DNA of 64,000 nucleotides from Endozoicomonas gorgoniicola (GTDB lineage Bacteria > Pseudomonadota > Gammaproteobacteria > Pseudomonadales > Endozoicomonadaceae): the NCBI RefSeq assembly GCF_025562715.2, contig NZ_JAPFCC010000001.1, forward strand, positions 4,392,501 through 4,456,500, given 5' to 3'. Position 1 is the first letter of the stretch, and every line of letters begins with the position of its first letter. The notes under the pieces are model-generated. The model was given only the letters and a program-made list of their open reading frames with translations. It was not told the DNA's origin and ran no database searches. Positions 17,044-26,340 of the stretch are shown one piece after another. The translations under genes were made by a program, and so were the position numbers.

Positions 17044-18370
17044 GGGGCTTTTACAGGTTGGCTGATGGAAAATGAGGGGTTGCAACAGAAATAGCCTTTC
17101 AGGAAAGATTGATTTGAACAGATCAAAATTTCTGAAGGATCAGACATGTGTACAACACCCTCACTACGTCCTATGTTCGCATTTCCCGGCTGGGTAATCG
17201 AGCAGATTGATATTGATTGGGAAGTCAAACAAGCTTTTGTCTATCTCCGCAGGGATGGCCGAATTCAGCACGAGAAATGCAGTCAATGTGAAACCCCTAT
17301 GGGACAAATGAAGACAAAAGATCGGTGTGTCCAGGATTTACCACTGGGAGTTCTACAGGTAAATCTTCTCTTCACAGCTTTTCAGGGCCGCTGCTCACAC
17401 TGCAACAATATTGAAACCGTTACTATTCCTGGTTTAACTCCCAAGGCTCAGGCAACCGATCGCCTTAAACGACACGTCAGCCATTTATGTCGCTATATGC
17501 CCTGCGACAAGGTGCCTGAATTCATTGCTATATCCGGTGGTACTGCCCGTCGTTGGGATAAAGAGATGCTGCTGAGAATGCTTTCAGCTCCAAAGCGTGA
17601 CGGTATTCGCGCTCTGCTCATTGACGAAAAATCCATTGGCAAAGGCCATCAGTATCTTACCGTTGTTCTTAACGCCGACTCAGGAGAAACCCTCTTCCTT
17701 GGTGAAGGCAAGCGAAAAGAGACTCTGGATGAGTTCTTGAGCAGCCTGACTGAAGAGCAAAAAGCGAGCATCGAGTGTGTTGGCATAGACCGTGGTGGCA
17801 GCTATCAGGCTTCGGTGAAAGAGCACTTGCCCAATGCGGATATTGTATACGACAAGTTTCACATTATTGCCAATTATAATGATGTGATAGATCAGATAAG
17901 GCGCAGGGAGTGGCGTCAGGCTGAAGAAGAGAACAAGCCCTTTATCAAGGGTCAGCGGTTCAACCTGTTCATGAACCCTGAGAACCTGACTCCAAAGCGA
18001 GAAAGCAGTCTGAAAGAGCTCTTGAGCATGAACGAGGATCTCAATCAGGCTTACATCCTGAAAGACATGCTCAAACAGCTATGGACGTACACGTACAAAG
18101 CGTGTGCCGGCAAGTTTCTGGATAGATGGATAGAGTTAGCAAAAGAAACCGGAATTGCAGAACTTAAGAGGTTTGCTAAGGGCTTGGACAGGGCAAGAGA
18201 GGGCTTGCTGTCGTACTGCCATCATCGTATAACCAGCGCGAAGATTGAAGCTTTCAATGGAGTCATCAAACGGATTATCTACAAAGCTTGTGGCTACAAT
18301 GATCTTGATTACCTCTATCTTAAAATCAGGCAGGAGGCTGTAAAATGATCAGCCAACCTGTAAAAGAGCC
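17044..18370 (+). mobile_element. ISL3-family element (about 1.33 kb)
   Basis: The imperfect inverted repeats are ggggcttttacaggttgg on the left and the complement of ggctcttttacaggttgg on the right. A 7-bp direct repeat agattaa (17037-17043 and 18371-18377) flanks the element; the family usually makes 8 bp, so one end base may be off. It carries a single intact transposase gene and lies in the space between the coiled-coil gene and alaE without breaking a recognisable gene. Confidence 0.88.
17146..18348 (+). CDS. ISL3-family transposase
   Basis: The 400-residue transposase has an N-terminal zinc ribbon (CSQCETPMGQ... and RCSHCNN), a helix-turn-helix region and a DDE domain. DDE-type residues are seen in ALLIDEKSIGKGH, GIDRGGSYQ, VYDKFHI and the C-terminal KIEAFNGVIKRI. 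The family is a cut-and-paste transposase. The coding sequence ends inside the right inverted repeat and appears intact. Confidence 0.93.
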   Translation: MCTTPSLRPMFAFPGWVIEQIDIDWEVKQAFVYLRRDGRIQHEKCSQCETPMGQMKTKDRCVQDLPLGVLQVNLLFTAFQGRCSHCNNIETVTIPGLTPKAQATDRLKRHVSHLCRYMPCDKVPEFIAISGGTARRWDKEMLLRMLSAPKRDGIRALLIDEKSIGKGHQYLTVVLNADSGETLFLGEGKRKETLDEFLSSLTEEQKASIECVGIDRGGSYQASVKEHLPNADIVYDKFHIIANYNDVIDQIRRREWRQAEEENKPFIKGQRFNLFMNPENLTPKRESSLKELLSMNEDLNQAYILKDMLKQLWTYTYKACAGKFLDRWIELAKETGIAELKRFAKGLDRAREGLLSYCHHRITSAKIEAFNGVIKRIIYKACGYNDLDYLYLKIRQEAVK

Positions 18371-18378
18371 AGATTAAT

Positions 18379-18396
18379 GGCAGGCTCAGGCCTGCC
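18379..18396 (+). terminator. Hairpin followed by a short T run
   Basis: The stem ggcaggc/gcctgcc with a short loop is followed by ggtttta. It lies just after the ISL3 target duplication, so it was probably the terminator of the coiled-coil gene before the insertion. Confidence 0.5.
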
Positions 18397-18519
18397 GGTT
18401 TTATCTGACCAGCAGTTGATTTCCGTCAATTTATTTCAATAGCAGGTTAATTTAACCGGCAGTCAGAATAGTTTAAAATCCGCCTTGAAGAACCTATAAC
18501 ATCTGACTCACTCTCAACC

Positions 18520-18633
18520 ATGAAAACCGGCATTTACCAACAGCTATCCTTGAGCAGCCTGCGAGCAATGCTTGGCTTGTTTGGCGGTCGGTGTCTGTCT
18601 GTTTATTACGATACGCCTTACCAAGCCAATTAA
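18520..18633 (+). CDS. Possible small ORF, 37 aa
   Basis: An ATG-started ORF (MKTGIYQQLSLSSLRAMLGL...) sits in the 370-bp space before alaE. There is no strong ribosome binding site and no recognised relative. The rest of this space is AT-rich and probably holds the alaE promoter. Confidence 0.2.
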   Translation: MKTGIYQQLSLSSLRAMLGLFGGRCLSVYYDTPYQAN

Positions 18634-18742
18634 GCTATTTCACATTTTTTCAGAACATTAAATTTGCAGCTATTAATTTCTGCAAACACTTTATCGTGCC
18701 TGAAAAATAATCACTATTTTTTTTATTTTAAGGTGTACTGCT

Positions 18743-19183
18743 ATGACACTGAGTCGTCAATGGCTGGCTGACACTCTGGCTTTAATTTCATTTACCGTTG
18801 TTACCGGTATGTTTATTGAGATAGCTATTGTCGGAATGGCTGTGAAACAATCGATTATCTCCCGCTTAATGTGCCAGCCATTAAATATTAGCCTTGGCAG
18901 GCTTTACGGGATTTATCGTGATTTTATTATCCGCAAACTATGCGGTAATAATCATTCAGCCATTAAAGAGGCGCTGGGGGATATTATCGCTTATCTAACG
19001 TTTCAGCTCCCTCCCTATATCGGGATTCTTGTAGTCGTCGGTATGGATTTTAATGGAATTATCACAGCGTCCATCAGTCAGACAGCTGCCCTGGTTATTC
19101 TGGGTGGTCCTTATGGACGCTGGCTGAGCTTTGTTCGCAGCAAGTTCATTCCAGCAGCAGCTATGAAACCTGGGACAGTATAA
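18743..19183 (+). CDS. alaE: L-alanine exporter AlaE
   Basis: The 146-residue, four-segment inner-membrane protein is close to the E. coli AlaE length of 149. Matching blocks are the N-terminal ADTLALISF, PYGMYRD-like LYGIYRDFIIRK, DIIAYLTFQLPPYIGILVVVG and the C-terminal GGPYGRWL. It exports alanine when the intracellular pool is high. An aaggtg site lies upstream of the ATG. Placement next to ilvIH is suggestive, because alanine derives from pyruvate and valine metabolism, but the genes are convergent, not one operon. Confidence 0.88.
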   Translation: MTLSRQWLADTLALISFTVVTGMFIEIAIVGMAVKQSIISRLMCQPLNISLGRLYGIYRDFIIRKLCGNNHSAIKEALGDIIAYLTFQLPPYIGILVVVGMDFNGIITASISQTAALVILGGPYGRWLSFVRSKFIPAAAMKPGTV

Positions 19184-19191
19184 AACAAGAT

Positions 19192-19233
19192 AACCATGCG
19201 CTTTTCATTACCTCAAATAAAAAGCGCATGGTT
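19192..19233. terminator. Strong bidirectional terminator
   Basis: The 14-bp perfect stem aaccatgcgctttt/aaaagcgcatggtt lies between the convergent alaE and ilvH genes. Confidence 0.8.
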
Positions 19234-19251
19234 CTGTCAAAGCCTGCTAAA

Positions 19252-19743
19252 TCATAGCGAGAGCACTTTTTCACCCCGGGCAATGCCCGTTATGCCACTA
19301 CGCACGACTTCCAGCACCTGGGCGTGCCCCACCGCTTCGATAAACGCATCCAGCTTGTCCTGTGTTCCCACCAGCTGAATGGTATAGACCGAGCTGGTGA
19401 CATCAACGATATGCCCACGGAAAATATCCACTGTGCGTTTTACCTCGGCACGCAAAGGTCCACTGGCCCTTACCTTTACCAGCATTAGCTCCCTCTCAAC
19501 GTGCGAACCTTCCGTCAGGTCCACCAGTTTCACCACATCAATCAGCTTGTTCAGCTGCTTGGTGATCTGTTCAATCACCTGCGGATTGCCGGAAGTGGTA
19601 ACCGTCAGCCGGGACAGGGTGCTGTCTTCCGTCGGAGCCACATTTAACGTTTCAATGTTGTAGTTTCGCTGGGAAAACAGCCCGACGATGCGTGACAGCG
19701 CGCCCGGCTCGTTTTCAACCAGTACAGAGATGATTCGCCGCAT
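19252..19743 (-). CDS. ilvH: Acetolactate synthase III small (regulatory) subunit
   Basis: The 163-residue protein has the N-terminal ACT domain (MRRIISVLVENEPGALSRIVGLF) that binds valine for feedback inhibition, followed by the C-terminal small-subunit domain. It is the partner of ilvI, with which it overlaps by one base, so the two are translationally coupled. The length equals E. coli IlvH. Confidence 0.96.
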   Translation of the reverse strand: MRRIISVLVENEPGALSRIVGLFSQRNYNIETLNVAPTEDSTLSRLTVTTSGNPQVIEQITKQLNKLIDVVKLVDLTEGSHVERELMLVKVRASGPLRAEVKRTVDIFRGHIVDVTSSVYTIQLVGTQDKLDAFIEAVGHAQVLEVVRSGITGIARGEKVLSL

Positions 19744-21470
19744 CAGGTTCTCTCCGTTTTACTGAGCCACAGATCACGCATGGAACCATCCTTGATCTGC
19801 ATAGGATAAACATGCTCGTTGGCATCCACCCGGATGTCCATAAACACCAGACGATCTTTCAGCGAAAACGCCTCTTCCATCGCCGGATGCAAGTCTGATG
19901 ACTCAGTGACCTGAATACCCACATGGCCGTAGGATTCTGCCAACTTCACAAAGCAGGGCAGGGACTCCATATAGGAATGGGAGTAGCGGCTGTCATAATT
20001 CATATCCTGCCACTGTCGCACCATGCCCAGAGCCTGATTGTTGACGTTGATGATTTTCACACCAAGGTCATACTGCAGACAGGTCGACAGTTCCTGAATA
20101 TTCATCTGGATACTGCCTTCACCGGTCACACAGGCAACAGTTGCATCAGGGTGAGTCAGCTTAACACCCATGGCTGCTGGCAAACCAAAGCCCATAGTGC
20201 CGAGGCCGCCTGAGTTGATCCAGCGATTGGGCTTGTCAAAACGATAATACTGAGCCGCAAACATCTGGTGCTGACCCACATCGGACGTAACAAAGGCATC
20301 CCCGCCTGTTACTTTATACAAAGCCTCAATGACCTGCTGAGGCTTCAAAATGGTTCCGTCGCCTTTATCGTAAGGGAACAGGCCGCCACGGCTGTCACGC
20401 CATTCATCGATCTGGCGCCACCAGGCGTCAATAGCCTCCTGATCCCGACTACCGGAGTAATCGGTAACATGACGCAGGAAGCCCTCCAGCACTGCACTCA
20501 CCGGACCAACAATAGGAACATCCGCTGTAATGGTTTTGGAGATACTCGCCGGATCAATATCAATATGAATAATCTTTGCGTCCGGACAGAATTTTGCCGT
20601 GTTGTTCGTCACCCGATCATCAAAACGGGCGCCCACCGCCAGAATAACGTCAGCATGATGCATCGTCATGTTGGCACAATAACTACCGTGCATGCCCAGC
20701 ATGCCGACAAACTGACGGTCTGATCCGGGAAAACCACCAAGACCGTTGAGCGTATTGGTCACAGGAACATTCAGGTCTTTCGCCAGCTGGGTAAGCTGGG
20801 TGGAGGCATTGCCCATAATAACGCCACCACCCGCATAAATGACGGGACGTCTGGCCTGCATCAGCAGGTCAATGGCTTTACGAATCTGACCGTTATGGCC
20901 TTTGCTGGGCGGCGTATAAGAGCGAAGTTTTACGGTTTCAGGGTACTGGTATTCAAACTTCAGGTTTGGATCGGTAATGTCTTTCGGAATATCAACCACC
21001 ACCGGCCCCGGCCGCCCGGTCTGTGCAAGATAAAAGGCTTTTTTGATGGTTGCCGGAATATCTTCGGCCCGTTTCACCAGAAAGCTGTGCTTAACAATCG
21101 GGCGGGAAATGCCCACCATATCCACTTCCTGAAACATATCCGAACCAATACCCGCTGAAGGCACCTGTCCGGAAATAACCACCATCGGAATGGAGTCCAT
21201 ATAGGCGGTGGCAATGCCGGTAATGGTGTTAGTTGCACCGGGTCCTGATGTGACCAGTGCAACCCCCGGTTTTCCTGTCGCCCTGGCATAACCGTCGGCC
21301 ATGTGAGTAGCTGCCTGCTCATGACGTACAAGGATATGTGAGACATCTTTCTGTCGGAAAATGGCATCGTAGACGTGTAGAAGCGCCCCACCCGGATACC
21401 CATAAATATGCCTGACCCCTTCGTCAGCCAGCGAGCGAATCACCATGTCCGCACCGGATAAAAGCTCCAC
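19743..21470 (-). CDS. ilvI: Acetolactate synthase III large (catalytic) subunit
   Basis: The 575-residue thiamine-diphosphate enzyme condenses pyruvate with pyruvate or 2-oxobutyrate. The catalytic Glu is in LVRHEQAATHMADGYARATG near residue 49. FAD-binding and central domains follow, and the TPP-Mg motif is the region GEGSIQMNIQEL...NVNNQALGMV. The start is GTG at 21470 with gaggag eight bases upstream. The 410-bp upstream region is long enough for attenuation or Lrp-type control; see the leader candidate at 21544-21585. Confidence 0.96.
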   Translation of the reverse strand: MELLSGADMVIRSLADEGVRHIYGYPGGALLHVYDAIFRQKDVSHILVRHEQAATHMADGYARATGKPGVALVTSGPGATNTITGIATAYMDSIPMVVISGQVPSAGIGSDMFQEVDMVGISRPIVKHSFLVKRAEDIPATIKKAFYLAQTGRPGPVVVDIPKDITDPNLKFEYQYPETVKLRSYTPPSKGHNGQIRKAIDLLMQARRPVIYAGGGVIMGNASTQLTQLAKDLNVPVTNTLNGLGGFPGSDRQFVGMLGMHGSYCANMTMHHADVILAVGARFDDRVTNNTAKFCPDAKIIHIDIDPASISKTITADVPIVGPVSAVLEGFLRHVTDYSGSRDQEAIDAWWRQIDEWRDSRGGLFPYDKGDGTILKPQQVIEALYKVTGGDAFVTSDVGQHQMFAAQYYRFDKPNRWINSGGLGTMGFGLPAAMGVKLTHPDATVACVTGEGSIQMNIQELSTCLQYDLGVKIINVNNQALGMVRQWQDMNYDSRYSHSYMESLPCFVKLAESYGHVGIQVTESSDLHPAMEEAFSLKDRLVFMDIRVDANEHVYPMQIKDGSMRDLWLSKTERT

Positions 21471-21543
21471 GTGTGCTTCTCCTCGGCTTAATTGTTAGAA
21501 ATGAATTCGGCTGGTCTTTGTCACCAGTGGGGTGCAGACCTTT

Positions 21544-21585
21544 TCACCGAAGATTTTTATTAGTTGTAACAGCTACAACAGTCAC
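21544..21585 (-). promoter_or_regulatory. Candidate Val/Thr/Ala-rich leader peptide upstream of ilvI
   Basis: A GTG-started 13-codon frame reads VTVVAVTTNKNLR and stops 73 bp before ilvI. Three of the first six residues are valine, the end product of the pathway. A small hairpin gttgta/tacaac overlaps the codons. Known ilv leaders are rich in branched-chain codons, so attenuation is conceivable. There is no strong ribosome binding site, so this is weak. Confidence 0.2.
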
Positions 21586-21747
21586 TTACGACAGCTGGAC
21601 TTCAGGCCTCTGCTTAATAAGACCTCAACATTCCTGTGCGGATAGGGGCAGTGGAGCGCTGGCAGCTGAACCGGCAAGGTATGACTGTCTGCCTCCAAGG
21701 AATGCTATCACCAGTTCCACTGTTGATGTTCCTGATGGTCGCATAAT

Positions 21748-21780
21748 CAGCTAAAACTATCGGTTTTATAGTTTTAGCTG
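21748..21780. repeat. 13-bp stem palindrome between ilvI and the DUF4124 gene
   Basis: The arms cagctaaaactat and atagttttagctg with a 7-nt loop lie in the divergent region between ilvI and the gene at 21884. There is no T tract in either direction; it could be an operator or a structured leader element. Confidence 0.4.
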
Positions 21781-21883
21781 CCGCCATTCTTTACCGTCTG
21801 TCCATTTGAGTCAATAGTTTAGCGAAGCACAATTACGGAAATTGCTTACATTTAAAAAAGAGATACAAAAAGGAACCCTTGGG

Positions 21884-22369
21884 ATGAACGGATTCATAAA
21901 GACCATTTTGCTCCTGCTGCCTCTGGCTTTTTCCGGCGCAGTTAATGTTGAAACCGCTCACGCTGAAAAAGTGTTTATCTGGAAAGACTACAAAGGCGTA
22001 ACACATTACTCCGACCGACCGGGTCCGGACGGGATGGATACAGATTTTGTTATTTCTCCTGATGGCCCTGAAAGCGTGCACGAGCCTTTGCCAGACGATT
22101 CATTAAGCAATTCTTTAAACGAGTCATCAAGCGACTCAACCTCTGAGGTACCCAAAGAAACTTCCGGACAACCAGCCTCCCTTCCAGACCCTTTCGCGCC
22201 TGAAACCATAGCCTTCTGTGAAAAGCTTAAGGGCAACCTTAACGCACTGAAGGCGAAAGGACGGATTCGCCTTACCCATGAAGACGGCCGGGAAGAAATT
22301 CTCGACGATGCCGGGAAGGAGCAGGAAAAGCAACGACTGATGGACATGATGAAGCAGTACTGCAAATAG
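21884..22369 (+). CDS. DUF4124-domain periplasmic protein
   Basis: I start it at the ATG 21884 (aaaggaa upstream), which gives a clean signal peptide (FIKTILLLLPLAFSGAVNVETAHA) and 161 residues. The mature N-terminus KVFIWKDYKGVTHYSDRP is the DUF4124 pattern, a short domain common in proteobacterial periplasmic proteins of unknown function. A serine/proline-rich linker and a charged helical tail (KLKGNLNALKAKGRI) follow. Its 3' end converges on yqcC. Confidence 0.8.
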   Translation: MNGFIKTILLLLPLAFSGAVNVETAHAEKVFIWKDYKGVTHYSDRPGPDGMDTDFVISPDGPESVHEPLPDDSLSNSLNESSSDSTSEVPKETSGQPASLPDPFAPETIAFCEKLKGNLNALKAKGRIRLTHEDGREEILDDAGKEQEKQRLMDMMKQYCK

Positions 22370-22409
22370 CCTTCAGGTAAAACAACGCTTAGGTAACAAC
22401 AAACAACCG

Positions 22410-22721
22410 TTATTTCATCAGCACGTCAAACTGCTCAACCAGGTTTAACAGCTTTACTGAAGACACCTTTTCAACCATCAACGCTTCTTCTGCATACGGT
22501 TTAATATTTGCGCCCTTTGGCAAAGCCCCGCCCTGTTCAACAATGGTTCTGACTCTTGGAATAAACAGCCACTGCAACCATTGGCTGAATGGCATGGCAT
22601 CCATGCAAAAGGGAACTTCACTGGACATAGCTTCCGGAGCAGGAGGCATAGTCTGCCAGCATCCCAGAACTTTCAGTTCCGCTTCCATCTCTTCCAGTAA
22701 CCGGATGATTTGTACACTCAT
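22410..22721 (-). CDS. yqcC: YqcC-family protein
   Basis: The 103-residue cytoplasmic protein has the family blocks LLEEMEAELKVLGCWQ, PFSQWLQWLFIPR and ANIKPYAEEAL. YqcC proteins are small, helical and of unknown function, usually near truC. Here the gene follows the TPR lipoprotein and mrcB on the same strand with four bases of spacing, suggesting one transcript. Confidence 0.85.
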   Translation of the reverse strand: MSVQIIRLLEEMEAELKVLGCWQTMPPAPEAMSSEVPFCMDAMPFSQWLQWLFIPRVRTIVEQGGALPKGANIKPYAEEALMVEKVSSVKLLNLVEQFDVLMK

Positions 22722-22725
22722 ATTC

Positions 22726-23136
22726 TCAACTCTTAAGGGAACTTAGCAGGGCTTCCAGCTTATGGGTCATTTGCTGATCCGGCCCAAGGCTCAGGGCTCT
22801 GCCAAGCAGCTGTCGTGCCTGATCCGGATCACCCTGCTCTATACGAATTTCTGCCATGTGATAGTAAATGGCGGGCTCCACCGGGTTGATGCGCATAGCC
22901 CGCGACAACCACCCGACCGCTTCTTCCAGAAGGCCTGACTCAATCGCCTGATAAGCATTATTCAGCAAAACACCCACGGCATCTTCGCGGTCCGCGTAAG
23001 GGGAGCCCACCAAAACAGGTTCTGATGGTGCATAATAAACCCGGCCTCCACAGCCAGACAAAATCACAGCAAACAGAAACAAGATGATGGGTCTGGTCAA
23101 CGACTGAAGCAAACCTTTATTCCAACGATCATGCAT
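22726..23136 (-). CDS. Tetratricopeptide-repeat lipoprotein
   Basis: The 136-residue protein has a signal peptide ending in the lipobox ILSGC, followed by about two TPR units (AVGWLSRAMRINPVEPAIYYHMAEI and QARQLLGRALSLGPDQ). It starts three bases after the mrcB stop. Coupling to mrcB suggests an accessory role in envelope synthesis, but it is not recognisably LpoB, so this is an inference from position. Confidence 0.8.
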   Translation of the reverse strand: MHDRWNKGLLQSLTRPIILFLFAVILSGCGGRVYYAPSEPVLVGSPYADREDAVGVLLNNAYQAIESGLLEEAVGWLSRAMRINPVEPAIYYHMAEIRIEQGDPDQARQLLGRALSLGPDQQMTHKLEALLSSLKS

Positions 23137-23139
23137 GGG

Positions 23140-25497
23140 TTAATTGAACCAGGATTTAATGGTATCAAAGAAGCCTGCGTCATCCTGCGGGGCGGATTGA
23201 CTACAGCTGTCCGCTATAGAAGGCGCTGAACCTTTAATATAAGGAAGCAGTCTGGCTCCCTCACAGCCCTGACGACTACGCAGGTTTGATTCAGGCTGCA
23301 CCCAGACATATTCCAGCCGGTCACTGGCAAGGGGCTGGACACCACTGATGGGCGTTCGTTGCATCAGGTCAGTCCAGACCCGCAGAGCACCACTGCTGCC
23401 CGTGAGTCCGGTAGAGCTGTTGTCATCATTCCCCAGCCAGGTCACAGCCATCAGGTTACCCGAGAAGCCTGCAAACCAGCTGTCTCTGGAATCATTGGTT
23501 GTACCACTCTTACCCGCCAGGTCAATATCCTGACTGATACTCCAGTAAGCTCTGCGACCTGTACCTTCTCTCATAACACTGACCATGGAGCGCCTTAACA
23601 GCTCCATGGGCGCCGGATCAACCACCCGCTCAACCGAGAAGCTGTACCGACGCAACGGCCTGCCACTGGCATCCACCACGGCATCAATCGCTCTTAAGGG
23701 CATCCGGAAACCACCACTGGCAAAGGTCTGATACATGACCGCAATGTCCATGGGGGTCAGGGAAGCAGCCCCCAGCAGCACTGAGGGATAATTGGGCAGT
23801 GACCGTTCAACACCAAGACGACGAATAGTGTTTAAAACATTCGGCACGCCTACTTCCATCCCCGTGCGCGTGGTGGCCTGATTGAAAGACCTTGCCAGCG
23901 CCTCATAAAGTGGAACGTCTCCACGGGATTTGCCATCGTAATTGCCCGGTTCCCAGAACCCACCCCGACCATCTTCTACCTTAATCGGAAGGTCTTTTAC
24001 CGGTGTCGTTAATGTGTAGCGTCCCGGTTGTTCGAGGGCGGTCAGATAAATCGCTGGCTTCAGAAGTGAACCTACTGGACGACGTGCGTCTACAGCCCGG
24101 TTAAAGCCGACGTAGCCGGGATGCTTATCACCGACGACCGCCAGCAAATCTCCGGTCTGTGCGGAAGTGACGATCATTGCTCCCTGTAACTTGTCCTTGC
24201 TAATGGCACTGACCGTCCGGGTCAGGCTGCTTTGGGCATGACGCTGGATAATCGGGTCCATATTGGTGAATATACGCAACCCTTCCGAGGTCAGGTCCCG
24301 TTCAGCATAATCCTGCCGTAGCTGTTTTTTCACCACATCAAGATAAGCGGGGAAAGCATTGGTACGCATCTGTTCACGGCTGACAATGCCCAGCGGCAAT
24401 TGCTTTGAACGTTCAGCCTCGGCCTTCGAAACCAGGCCTTCGTTTGCCATAACATCCAGCACCAGATTACGACGCTGCATGGCTCGCTCGGGAAAACGCC
24501 TTGGGTTGTAATACGAAGGTCCCTTGACAATACCCACCAGCAATGCGGTTCTGGCAAGGCTCAACTCCTGAATCGGCTGGGCAAAATAAAACTGGCTGGC
24601 AAGACCAAAGCCATGTATTGCCCGTCGCCCCTGCTGACCCAGATAAACTTCGTTGAGATACGTTTCCAGAATTTCATCTTTTGAGTAATGCAGTTCCAGC
24701 AACACAGACATGATCGCTTCCTGAACCTTACGGATCAGGGTACGTTCATTACTCAAATAGAAGTTCTTAACCAGCTGCTGCGTCAGTGTACTGCCACCCT
24801 GGACGACACTGCCTGCCCGGACATTAACCAGCAGAGCCCGGGCAATAGACGACAACGATATACCCCAGTGTTCATAAAAGTCCCTGTCTTCAATCGCCAT
24901 CAGGGCCGGTACAAGATAGTTGGGTGCCTGCTCAAGACGAATAAGCAGACGATCTTCATAGCTGGCCGGGTAAATCCCCCCAACCGGTTGAGGATCAAGT
25001 CGCAACAGTGGCAGCGGCTGCCGATGTCTGTTGGTCAGGCTGATAACCTGATTGCTGTTAAATTGAACATGGGCGTAGCGGGAGGATTCTGTGCCGTCGG
25101 GAAAATGAAACCCCCGACTGTAAATAATGAACTCATTACCCGTCCGGGCAAAGGTACCCGGACGACGAACAGTGGTGACTGGCTGGTAGCCCTGACGTCG
25201 TAACTGTGCCTGCAATTCATCGGGCTTTAGAAGACGACCTTCGTACAATTCAACCGGGCGTGCGTATACCTTGGCCGGAATTGCCCACTTTTTGCCTTCA
25301 AACTTTGGAATAACCACCGCGTCCAGATATACGACAAACGCCATAAAAATGGCAAAACCGCAAATACCCAGTTTGAGCAGCAGTATGCCCCATCGTCGAA
25401 AACGATCAGACGGTTTACGCTGGCTGGTTGAACGGTTTTTCTTAGGCCCAGAACGTTTGGTCTTTTTCTGTGGCGTCTCTTTATTACTTGCTACCAT
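23140..25497 (-). CDS. mrcB: Penicillin-binding protein 1B (bifunctional glycosyltransferase/transpeptidase)
   Basis: The 785-residue class A PBP has a basic cytoplasmic tail, a membrane segment at about residues 37-58, a UB2H-type domain and a GT51 domain. GT51 shows the catalytic Glu in AIEDRDFYEHWG near 203 and the QGGSTLTQQLVKN block. The transpeptidase domain has the serine nucleophile in GSLLKPAIY, SFN in ARSFNQAT and the KSGTTND box. It polymerises and crosslinks peptidoglycan. The gene heads a likely mrcB-TPR-yqcC transcript. Confidence 0.95.
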   Translation of the reverse strand: MVASNKETPQKKTKRSGPKKNRSTSQRKPSDRFRRWGILLLKLGICGFAIFMAFVVYLDAVVIPKFEGKKWAIPAKVYARPVELYEGRLLKPDELQAQLRRQGYQPVTTVRRPGTFARTGNEFIIYSRGFHFPDGTESSRYAHVQFNSNQVISLTNRHRQPLPLLRLDPQPVGGIYPASYEDRLLIRLEQAPNYLVPALMAIEDRDFYEHWGISLSSIARALLVNVRAGSVVQGGSTLTQQLVKNFYLSNERTLIRKVQEAIMSVLLELHYSKDEILETYLNEVYLGQQGRRAIHGFGLASQFYFAQPIQELSLARTALLVGIVKGPSYYNPRRFPERAMQRRNLVLDVMANEGLVSKAEAERSKQLPLGIVSREQMRTNAFPAYLDVVKKQLRQDYAERDLTSEGLRIFTNMDPIIQRHAQSSLTRTVSAISKDKLQGAMIVTSAQTGDLLAVVGDKHPGYVGFNRAVDARRPVGSLLKPAIYLTALEQPGRYTLTTPVKDLPIKVEDGRGGFWEPGNYDGKSRGDVPLYEALARSFNQATTRTGMEVGVPNVLNTIRRLGVERSLPNYPSVLLGAASLTPMDIAVMYQTFASGGFRMPLRAIDAVVDASGRPLRRYSFSVERVVDPAPMELLRRSMVSVMREGTGRRAYWSISQDIDLAGKSGTTNDSRDSWFAGFSGNLMAVTWLGNDDNSSTGLTGSSGALRVWTDLMQRTPISGVQPLASDRLEYVWVQPESNLRSRQGCEGARLLPYIKGSAPSIADSCSQSAPQDDAGFFDTIKSWFN

Positions 25498-25611
25498 GGT
25501 TCCGTATTATACGTAATCCACGGGACAGACAAAGCCGATAAAACCGAAGTAAGCCACGTTCGTTTATAATCAGTAATAAAAACAGACACTACATACTGTT
25601 CACGACACTCT

Positions 25612-26169
25612 ATGAATACATGTCTCATCTGCCTTCAGGGTTTGTCAGGTTCTGGAAAAACAACCGTCGCAAATTTCCTGGCCTCAACCCTCAATATTCC
25701 GGTTTACCACTCTGACGTTGAGCGTAAAAAACTGTTTGGGCTCGACCCGACAGCAAACAGCGCTCTTGCCGATCTTGATATTTACACAAAAGAAGCAACT
25801 AACCGAACGTTCCAGAAGCTTTATGAACTGGCTTTTGAAGAACTCTCGGCACGACATTCTGTTCTGGTGGATGCTGCGTTCCTGAGACATCATGAACGGC
25901 TACGGATGCAGCAACTGGCCCGGGACACCGGAGCGATTTTTCTGATCGTCAAATGTCAGGCTCAACAACAGGTAATGATTGATCGCATAAGAACACGCCA
26001 ACGTGTTGGCAACGACCCTTCGGAAGCCAGTGAAGACTTGATTCACAAACAAAAACAATGGCAGGAAGCTCTGACTGCAGATGAGTTACAAACGTGCATA
26101 AAAGTCTTCACAGAAGAAAAAAACTGGCAGGAAACACTGCTTCAGCGCATTTACCGCTATATTTCATAG
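25612..26169 (+). CDS. P-loop kinase-like protein (AAA_33 type)
   Basis: The 185-residue protein has the Walker A motif GLSGSGKTT at residues 10-18, then YHSDVERKKLFG and a typical zeta-toxin/kinase-like layout with VDAAFLRHHERLRM. It resembles the kinase half of the aminoglycoside-phosphotransferase/AAA fusion proteins (bacterial gluconokinase-like P-loop enzymes). The substrate cannot be told. It is divergent from mrcB. A TfoX C-domain gene follows. Confidence 0.7.
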   Translation: MNTCLICLQGLSGSGKTTVANFLASTLNIPVYHSDVERKKLFGLDPTANSALADLDIYTKEATNRTFQKLYELAFEELSARHSVLVDAAFLRHHERLRMQQLARDTGAIFLIVKCQAQQQVMIDRIRTRQRVGNDPSEASEDLIHKQKQWQEALTADELQTCIKVFTEEKNWQETLLQRIYRYIS

Positions 26170-26340
26170 CGGCTTTTGTCAGAAAACTAATCAAATTCTG
26201 GGCAGTCAGGCAGACTCGTCTATAGTTACGTCTATAGTTACAGGGTATTAGAAAAGAGTCACATCTGACATTCAGTAATATCAAAAATTTTCATATCGGA
26301 CTTAATATCGGACTTAAAGAGTTTGACCCAGGGAACCAAT

